A DNA stretch of 64,000 nt, from positions 1-64,000 of the forward strand of contig JBBPSI010000001.1 of NCBI GenBank assembly GCA_038093515.1. Direction: 5' to 3'. Both the position numbers and the translations under genes were made by a program. A model generated the notes under the pieces. That model was not told the DNA's origin. It made no database searches and worked only from the letters and a program-made list of their open reading frames with translations. Origin of the DNA: Butyriboletus loyo. Lineage: Eukaryota > Basidiomycota > Agaricomycetes > Boletales > Boletaceae. Shown here one piece after another: positions 56,775-64,000 of the stretch (position 1 is its first letter; every line of letters starts with the position of its first letter).

Positions 56775-59695
56775 ATGCCAAAAAGCGCCAAAAAGAGGAA
56801 AGAGAAAGTAGCAGACTTCTCGGTAAGATTGCTCAACACATGCTCGCTTTGTCGTCTGAATCTTTGTGAGTGTCGTAGAAAGCGAAGCTGAAGCTTGGCA
56901 AGGGCAAGAAGTTACCCTCTAACATCGTAGACACTTCCTTCAAGACTCGGAGTGAGTGAATACACTTCCCCCCACTTCTTTACTAAACGTCCCAAGGTAT
57001 TGCCCTTCCAACTCAGAGTATCGCTGTCGAGAAGGATGATACTGTCCCCACCAATAAGCGGCGACAGACCTTCAACGACATACTTTCCCTCCTCAAACAT
57101 TACAGTGCCGGAGCTCGTAAAGACGCTATTTTCAGTGCTCGGGAACTATTCCAGGACCACAGAGGGATACTAGAACGTTCAATCGCCCCTCTACTCAGTG
57201 CTTGTGTACGCCTCATTAGTGATGAGGTATGTCCCCAGCCGCATCTAAGCTTTCCTGCACGATATACCCATCGACAGGATGCCAGCGTTCGCAAAGCCTT
57301 ACTCTCACTCTTTGACTGGGTTTTTCCCCGTCTCGATAAAGTAAATATCTGCATCATTGCCAATTCATGATCTTGACGTTCCTCCACAGAACGATCTAAT
57401 TCCACACGTACCGTTACTATTACTCTTCACTGCTTCTGCCCAAACGCACATATTTCCTGAAATCCGAATAGATGCAGTACGCTTTTTGGACCTTCTTCTA
57501 GACGCTGTGCCAGAGAGCGTGGTGTGTGGATGGAATGAATCTGGCCTTGGTCACGGAAAACGCGTTTTAGAGGGCTATCTTGGAATCCTCAACGCAGGAA
57601 CAAAGTTTGGTGGTGCTGAAGGTCCGTTGAAACGAATTGACAACATCCTCATTTGTCTTATTGTACAATGTCCTGTTCAGGTCCAGCGCAGGCGACTTGC
57701 ACCGCGTCTGTGGTACTTTCACTCCAGGTAGCTACGTCTGTCAAATCTTTCCACTCCGCCCATTCTCAAACCTTGTTAGTCAAAATTGGTAGTCTTGCAA
57801 TCCCTTTCTTCCTTTTTGAGTCATGCAATAGACCCACAGTCTTTTGCATCCAGCGGATCACACAGAGAGGTTGGCCAAGCGAAAGCACCAGCACCAACTT
57901 GGTTTTTACGACCCTCTTTCGCGAGTACTCGGTTATACGAAGAACATGCAAACGTATTTCACCCCTCACTCCTTGGGGTGAACGGCAAGCATTTAGCCTG
58001 GAATATGGATCCCGAGTTCGAGTCTTTCGATGAAGACTTTGTCTACGATCCGCGACTCCTATGTGGAGGACCAGGAACCACGTGGGATCTAAGTAATCTG
58101 TCAGATCTTTCCCCGGAAGTGGACGACGTTTCACGTCCTTTAGGCGACATCCCCTTGATCATGGTAGGCAGGCAGTCTTCTTGTGGATGATCCAGTGGTC
58201 GAACGTGAATCTTGCAGAGATTGTCTCGAACGCTACACCCGACTTTGACCGCCACGTTTCTTGATGGCGCGCCCGTCGTCTTCTCGCCAAGTACGAATCC
58301 GACCGAAACGGAAGTCCAGATGCTCATGGCGGCATTCAAGATCGCTCGAACTCTATACAGTGCCATTCTCCAGACCGCTAGTTTAGTGCGTGAACCTGCG
58401 TGCTGAGGCTCGTATTTCTTTGAACCTGTGAATCAGGGATCAGATCTGCTTGCACCTTGCGAAGAGCTCAAGACGCTACTTGATTACCTCGCTAGGTACT
58501 TTCCCTTTACGCCTGCGCATCGAGAAGCAAAGGTAAGCGCTTGTTGGACACTGCTACCCAGATGGACTCATCAGGATTGCAGGTGGAACAAGCTTTTCAG
58601 GATCTCAGTGTGATCTACTGCGAACTTGCATCGTTGCTCGTTCTTGTCTCGTGCCAATCGGGCACTAGGGGTATGCCTCAAGGAGATCGAATTCGAGCAG
58701 CACGTCACAAGTCTTTTCCGCCTCTGAAAAACCACTTGCCGTTGAACTTGCAGGCTGATCTGGTCGAATCCTACGTCATTCGACTTCTTCAAGAAGATGG
58801 CGGATCAGGTGCGCGGCTACCGAGACCCATTTCGGCCGCAGTGTATACGGCGCTTCTCCCGACGATCTGGGCATTGTTAAATGGACAACAGCCGGAAAAG
58901 GAGCCCTCGTCGGTGTTGGCGGCGACGCTCGATCACGCTATGAGGACCACTTCTGGATCTGGGGTGAAACGACTGACGGTCGAGTTTGTCGGCCGACTCT
59001 TGCTCGTAAGGTTGTTCCGACGTGCCAGACCAAACTCATCATTGATTTCCACACTTAGCTGGAGAGAGAAGTTGGCTACACCGGCTATTTTAACCCACGT
59101 AATGCAGGTGAAGGGCGCAGGTTTGAAGAGTGGACCGTGCACCTCCCAAAAGCGCTTTGGGAGACAGGGACGAACAACGTTGGTACGATCCAGGTGAGTG
59201 GGAGCTGGTTGGCCCGCATCCGAGTTGATCCAAATCAAATTCGAGGTGATTTTGGGGCTGCTCTTACGTCTCGTCCAACGTGGATGCTCTGTCATGCAGC
59301 GCGAGGTGTGTGTGGTCGTTTATGTGTGAGAGGCGAGGACTGATGTCCCTGACCTGCAGCAAATCTGCGCGTTGAGCTCGCGGCTCACGCCGTTCTTCAT
59401 GATCGTACACCCTATACGAGGGCAAGTTCTTGGCCCGTTTGGCAAGATTCCATCCTCGGCGTCGCGTGTCCGATGTCTTGGGTTGGACTTGTGTGCGTCA
59501 CTCCTCACGGATCATCAAAGTGACGAAACGGTGGGCCTATGCAACGCGGCATCCGAGGCCGTCAAGGGTACGACGGAGGAACTATATTGGGAGAGGGTGA
59601 CGGCCGCCATGTTCCAGGGTCCCCCCGGAAATTCAGATGTGGGCGTGGGACGGAGATACGGGCACCACGGTAGAAAGACATCAAACATTCGGTGA
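56775..59695 (+). CDS. IPI1: IPI1/TEX10-like pre-rRNA processing protein
   Basis: Component of the Rix1 (Ipi1-Ipi2-Ipi3/Rea1) complex needed for ITS2 processing and 60S export. The N-terminus is diagnostic: MPKSAKKRKEKVADFS then KAKLKLGKGKKLPSNIVDTS and FKTRSIALPTQSIAV. HEAT-like repeats follow: ILSLLKHYSAGARKDAIFSA, ACVRLISDEDASVRKALLSL and HIFPEIRIDAVRFLDLLLD. Later exons include LRPSFASTRLYEEHANVFHP, ELKTLLDYLARYFPF and AAVYTALLPTIWALLNGQQP. About a dozen exons are needed. The C-terminal exon (59360-59695) has LSSRLTPFFMIVHPIRG. Central exon edges were not all fixed, so internal boundaries are approximate. Confidence 0.88.
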
Positions 59696-60217
59696 CCGCA
59701 TTGCCTCTTTTCGCGTCCTCAAATGAAACGAGGGCGATGCGGTGGTGACTATTTTTACCTTTTTTTTTACTGCGGAAATGAGCCCGTCAACGGTTGTCAT
59801 TTCCGTAATGAACGGTCCTTGTTCTAAGCGCATTGTCCCCGACATATTCGCTGTTGGATTCAGCGTCTCCGCAGCCAAAAGCACCGACCCCTCGCTACCA
59901 ACGGACCTCACGCTGGATCCGGATGCTCAACGGCCACCATACATAATCGGAACATGTCATTTCAGAGACAACGCAAGTATCTATGGTTTAAAAAAGCGCT
60001 TGACCAAAGCAAGGCAGAACAACAGATGAGACAATACAACCACAAAACCCATCAACTACGGTATCCAGGTCGTAGCACGCATCATGTGTGTGGGTATGCA
60101 GTTACGCGAGACTTGCTCCGACTCTCAGACTAGGAGAGCAAACGACCAGCGCGAGAATGCGAGGCATCTAAAGTGTTACGTGTATGAATAGCAAATAAAT
60201 GAAGGGCCTGGGATGGA
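59696..60217. other. Convergent intergenic region with short open frames
   Basis: A 522 bp gap lies between IPI1 and the expansin-like gene, both of which end here. A 95-codon plus frame (59742-60029) and a 76-codon minus frame (59681-59911) overlap; neither has a recognisable family or convincing exon partners. I assign no gene. Confidence 0.5.
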
Positions 60218-61179
60218 TCAGATGACCCAATCCCATGTAATGCCGATGCGGCCGACAGAGGTGGCAGCGAGTGCCCCAAAAGCGCCTTCAGAGAAGTCGA
60301 GATCGGTGATTGCACAGCCAGTGCACCTATCTACGACCTTGACAGTGATTGACTTGCCCCCATCTGGAAAAGAAGGAAATAAGCAAAAAGTAACAAGGCA
60401 AGGGAATATAGATCATTACAGCTGGCTGTGATATATTTGCCACAGACAGGGTTGGTATTGGGGTCGACACCATTGTACGCTCTGAGGGAGGATGAGAAAG
60501 AGGAGGGGGGACAAGAAAAGAAAGAGGACTGACGGATAGGTGTCAAAAAGATGTTCAGAGATGGCGCAAATGTAGTCTGTGCTGGTGTTGGTGTCACCGC
60601 ATGCACCAAGACCGTCGGCGAACCAAGTGCCTGGAATAAACGGATGAAGAGAATGCATCATGGGACGGTGAAGCGACAGGTACCTTGACCTTGCTGAGTG
60701 CCACACATGAAAGAACAAGATGTGCTGGAAGAGGACGTTTGGGCAGGGGCAGGGGCAGGAGTGGAAGTAGTAGAAGATGCCTCGGAGGTCGCTGGTGGAG
60801 GGGTGGAGGTGGTAGGAGCGGCTGCCTCGGTGGTTGGCGGAGGGACGTAGGCAGAAGGAGAAGAGGTGGTGGTGTTGGCGGCGGAGGAGGAAAGGGGAAG
60901 AGAGGGGGGTGCCGAGGAAGCGAAGAGAGAGGGAACGGGGGCGACGTTGATGGGGGCGGTGGGTGTGGGGACGGCAGAGGTGGAGTTGGTGGTGGGACGG
61001 GAGACGCAACGCTTGTTGAGGGAGCGTTTGCGTTTTGGGAGGGGGAGAGGTGCACGAGCATCTAGGTCGGGGTGGAGGGCGCGATGGACATGGTTGTGGA
61101 CGTTGCGGGATATGTGGGGGGAGGCAAGGACGGTGGTCGCGAGGGCAAAGAGGGCAAGGAGAGAAATGAGCGGGGCCAT
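60218..61179 (-). CDS. Secreted expansin-like (RlpA-like double-psi beta-barrel) protein
   Basis: The signal peptide MAPLISLLALFALATTVLAS leads to a propeptide with dibasic sites (PLPLPKRKRSLNKR) suited to Kex2 cleavage. A long Ser/Thr/Pro/Ala linker follows, probably O-glycosylated. The C-terminal barrel is spread over the last exons: GTWFADGLGACGDTNTSTDY, ICAISEHLFDTY, NPVCGKYITASYGGKSITVK, then VVDRCTGCAITDLDFSEGAF and GRIGITWDWVI. The VDRCTGC and DLDFS blocks are the hallmark of this group. It lacks the second expansin domain. Fungal members may loosen cell wall polymers or be stress- and mating-related; the function is inferred. Confidence 0.88.
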
Positions 61180-61210
61180 GGCTGGAGAATAGAGAAAGGA
61201 CGGGGGCGAG

Positions 61211-61220
61211 TTTATAAAGG
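61211..61220 (-). promoter_or_regulatory. TATA box upstream of the expansin-like gene
   Basis: The minus strand reads CCTTTATAAA, 32-41 bp before the start codon at 61179. The spacing fits a TATA box for a regulated, secreted-protein gene. Confidence 0.45.
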
Positions 61221-61288
61221 AGGAAGAGAGATGAAGAGATGCTGGTCGGCAGTTGAATATTATTTAAATATAAATCCATTTTTGGTAA

Positions 61289-62643
61289 TCAGGGACGAGT
61301 GTACATTTTGACGAGTGCTAAACCGGCAAGTCGCTCGAGCGAGTTTGCATAGCCATCGAGCTGCCCGAGCAAGAGCATGCTCTCCAACCGACTCGGCTCA
61401 GCAGGAATCTTGAACATCCGGCTCACGTCCTCCTCCGGCAGCGGACTCAACCCTTGCAACATCCGCTGTGCGTTTTCCTCTTTCCGCTTCGCAACGTACT
61501 GCTCCGCCCGCACCTTCTCTCGGCCGATCTGTCTCGTCAGATACGCCACGTTTCCGTCTTCCGTCCTGTAATTGTCAATTGCCTCTGATACCTGCTCCAG
61601 GCTCCGCAATAGCCCACTCGGTCCGAGATCCAGCACCGAGAACGACGGTGCAATCGCCGACGTTTCCCCCTCATCGACCCGCGCAGACGTGTACAGCGGC
61701 GAACTCGGCGCAGCCAGTCGCTGCAAGAACGCGCTCGCTAGCGCGTTCGTCCGAATTCTCAGCGGAATCTCTTCCAGAATCGACGAAAACATCAATCGAT
61801 GCGTCATCAAGCTACAAATCGTAAGCCATCCATAAATCGCATCCGCAACACATCCGACATCCCACCTTGACGAACTGAAATTCCCCCTCTTCTGCGCGTC
61901 CATAAACGAGCTCGTCAGTCTGAACGCCCGGAATGACGCGTTCCCCCGTGCCGTTTGCGAAACGTCTGTCCACACCATCAATCTCCGCCAGCTCTCCACA
62001 ACGAGAAATCAAATCACCGTGCACAATCACAACGCCCCCGTGCCTCAGCCTCTCCTGATGTATCGCCTGTGTATCTATCAGCGTCTGGTTAAAGAAAGCA
62101 CCCAATGCCGTCGCTTGATAAAATCCAACAACGTTGTCATCCCCTTGCACCTCCTTGAGTGATCGTAACATCGAGGTTTGATATCGTGCTATGTCCGCGT
62201 GTTGGCTCAAACCTCCATCGGACAATGTCTGCAAGGCACCCACCAATAGATTTTGATGACTTGTCTTCTTCCTCGCTTGTGCGACTCGGTAATGGGAAAC
62301 TGTTGGATACCTCGAGGATCCCATCCAGATCAAGGCCGAGCAAAAGGCCGTGCGCAGAACCAAACGGAGCCTCACGACCATGCTGTACGATTTTCGTAAC
62401 CACCTACAACACCTCCATTCAACCACAGGGACAACGGGCGCATGTGGGTTGCGAGAGGCAGATATAAACGTGGCATACCAGTGCATCTAATTGTACGCAA
62501 GTGAGCGTTATCTCTGCCTCGATGTCGATGGCGGTAGACATGGAGGGAGGGATGGCCTCATACGTGGGCGCAACCGGTGCTGGTGCAGAGGCAGGCGTTG
62601 GCAGCGTTGCAGCCAGCGTTGCGGCCATCGATGGGGCGGCCAT
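61289..62643 (-). CDS. EIF3H: Translation initiation factor eIF3 subunit h
   Basis: MPN-domain (non-catalytic) subunit of eIF3. The N-terminus MAAPSMAATLAATLPTPA is Ala/Pro-rich. The MPN core reads VVTKIVQHGREAPFGSAHGL then LLGLDLDGILEVSNSFPLP, TSMLRSLKEVQGDDNVVGFY and QATALGAFFNQTLIDTQAIH. The usual JAMM His-x-His/Asp zinc ligands are missing, as expected for eIF3h. The C-terminal exon has LMTHRLMFSSILEEIPLRIR, AIDNYRTEDGNVAYLTRQIG and LLLGQLDGYANSLERLAG. Three introns join DAL to VVTK, SIA to RYQTS and FVK to LMTHR. Together with eIF3b this makes two eIF3 subunits in one 64 kb window. Confidence 0.95.
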
Positions 62644-62736
62644 TTTGGTTGGAAAGAAAACAGTAGACAGTAGTGAAAAGTCAAAGAATGAACGCTGACC
62701 AAGCATTCCACATCTTCTTGTTCGTCCCTCTCCGCC

Positions 62737-64000
62737 ATGGCCAACTGGTCTCGTTCAGCGCGGATATCGCTCCTGCTCGCCATAGACATTATCTTCTTCT
62801 TCATAGAACTCATCGTCGGTACGTGCAGGCCTCCCCTTTGCCATCCATTTCTCATTTCCATAGGTTATGCCGTCGGCTCACTTGCGCTCGTCGCCGACAG
62901 TTTTCATATGCTCAAGTAAGTGCCAATCTCGCATTTCTGCCCTCACTCACCCTCCCGCAGCGATGTCATGAGCTTGATCGTAGCTCTCTACGCTATCAGG
63001 GTTCGTCATAAACTCGCGACATTCCATCCCAACTCTCCTCACATAGCTATTAGCTTTCCAGTCAAAGCGCAAATGATTCTCGGTACTCCTACGGCTGGCA
63101 CAGGGCAGAGATCCTTGCCGCTCTCATTAACGGTGTTTTCCTCTTGGCACTCTGCTTCTCTATTACGATGGAGGCTTTGGAGCGTTTCTTCAGCACGCCT
63201 GGTCTGCACCATTTCTTTGTGTTGCAAAAGTCTGCCGCTCAACTCCCACAGAAATATCAAATCCCAAACTGATAGTCATAGTCGGATCTTTCGGCTTGGC
63301 ATCCAATATCGTCGGCCTATTCCTCTTCCACGGTGCGGCAACCTTACTTTGCCTCGCCACCGACCTAACACCATTCATCACAGAACATACCCACACCCAT
63401 GAGCACAAGGGTAGTGTCCCATCATCTCGCCCCGCCAGCGTACACGTTCAAGACAGCAACCGTGACCTTGTGACTTCTCGGAACCGCTCCACGTCCTATT
63501 CGTCGCTATATGGACACCCTGTCGCTACCCGCGCTTCGCTCTTACAAACCGCCCAAGATATCGCATCCTCTACGCTCGCTCAAGACAGCACTACGCCACA
63601 GAGCGAGGAGACTCCTCTCCTCGGGTCGCCGAGCGAGGACGCTCCTCGACCATCTCGGATGTCCGCGGACCACGTTCGTCATGCGCATGGGCACGGTCAC
63701 TCGCATGGTTCGATGAACATGCAGGCCCTAGTGCTACACGTCTTGGGCGATGCCCTGGGCAACGTTGGCGTCATCGCCACTGGCCTTGTTATCTGGCTCA
63801 CGACTTGGAAATACAAGTTTTATTTCGATCCAGTCATTAGTCTCGTGATCACCGTGATCATCTTTTCCTCTGCATTGCCTTTGGGTGTGTTTATCCTCAT
63901 TTGGCTTTATCGACGCGGGCCCTGATTTTTTCATCGCTTCGAGTTCGAAGCGCGTCCTTTGTTCTGTTACAGGGTGTCCCCCCAACCATATCCCTTGATG
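62737..64000 (+). CDS. CDF-family zinc transporter (ZRC1/COT1/ZnT-like), 3' end off window
   Basis: Six-helix vacuolar or endomembrane zinc/proton antiporter. Pieces in order are NWSRSARISLLLAIDIIFFF, YAVGSLALVADSFHMLNDVM (first His-x3-Asp zinc site), RYSYGWHRAEILAALINGVF, ALCFSITMEALERFF, then a His-rich loop beginning EHTHTHEHKG and continuing HAHGHGHSHGSMNMQ, and VLHVLGDALGNVGVIATGLV (second His-x3-Asp site). The last visible exon reads VRSASFVLLQGVPPTISLD. A 51 nt in-frame intron after LFLFH (near 63331-63381) is likely, since removing it gives LFLFHEHTHTH. The start lies 93 bp from the eIF3h start on the other strand. Confidence 0.92.

Noticed and set aside
59681..59911. A 76-codon minus frame beyond IPI1 as a small gene
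   Set aside because: It opens with a non-ATG start, has no plausible upstream exon, and overlaps the end of IPI1.
1..64000. A biosynthetic, defence or toxin-antitoxin gene cluster
   Set aside because: Only one lone adenylate-forming enzyme and one Zn2Cys6 factor are present, far apart; no P450, PKS, methyltransferase group, NLR or toxin gene was seen.

Overview
The window is a 64 kb piece of a fungal nuclear chromosome, most probably from an agaricomycete-like basidiomycete. The evidence is very dense genes on both strands, nearly all cut by 40-70 nt introns, several very short exons, a HapX-type bZIP factor, a basidiomycete-style Zn2Cys6 regulator, Git1-type transport and an expansin-like secreted protein. 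There is no operon logic, no CRISPR array, no rRNA or tRNA gene that I can see, and no clear autonomous mobile element. Coordinates below run from start codon to stop codon; exon edges were placed by eye from splice sites, reading frame and family conservation, and in many genes the exon lengths sum exactly to whole codons.

Layout. 1-5.6 kb: a coiled-coil protein running off the left edge, an XRCC2-like recombinase, and a stand-alone adenylate-forming enzyme. 5.6-6.7 kb: unexplained. 6.7-13.9 kb: an intronless PPR protein, the iron regulator HapX and the translation factor eIF3b. 14.2-19.5 kb: a many-exon MFS permease and a probable mitochondrial SLS1-like protein. 19.6-25.5 kb: the ribosome-assembly methyltransferase SPB1, a small DUF423 membrane protein and a C2H2-like nuclear protein. 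25.9-33 kb: a Rac GTPase, a possible solo LTR, the poly(A) factor YTH1/CPSF30, a YjbQ-family protein and a Zn2Cys6 factor. 33-45 kb: a small unknown membrane protein, a DH-PH RhoGEF, an NGL-type nuclease, an M16 metalloprotease and a NUFIP1-like protein. 45.5-52.3 kb: a three-KH RNA-binding protein, ribosomal protein uL13, a GST-like protein, an SMP-30 enzyme, mitochondrial acyl carrier protein and bL17m. 52.7-64 kb: two poorly known genes, a four-helix membrane protein, an NPC2-like lipid carrier, IPI1, an expansin-like secreted protein, eIF3h and a CDF zinc transporter cut by the right edge.

How they fit together. Many genes serve translation or ribosome production (SPB1, IPI1, NUFIP1-like, uL13, NGL-type nuclease, eIF3b, eIF3h) and several serve mitochondria (PPR, SLS1-like, ACP, bL17m). 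A Rac and a RhoGEF lie 7 kb apart. Such grouping may be chance in a housekeeping region. The strongest unusual signal is in gene structure, not gene content: at least eight introns need a GC rather than GT donor, one of them inside the Rac P-loop, and introns often split codons of catalytic or metal-binding residues. I found no convincing new multi-gene system.
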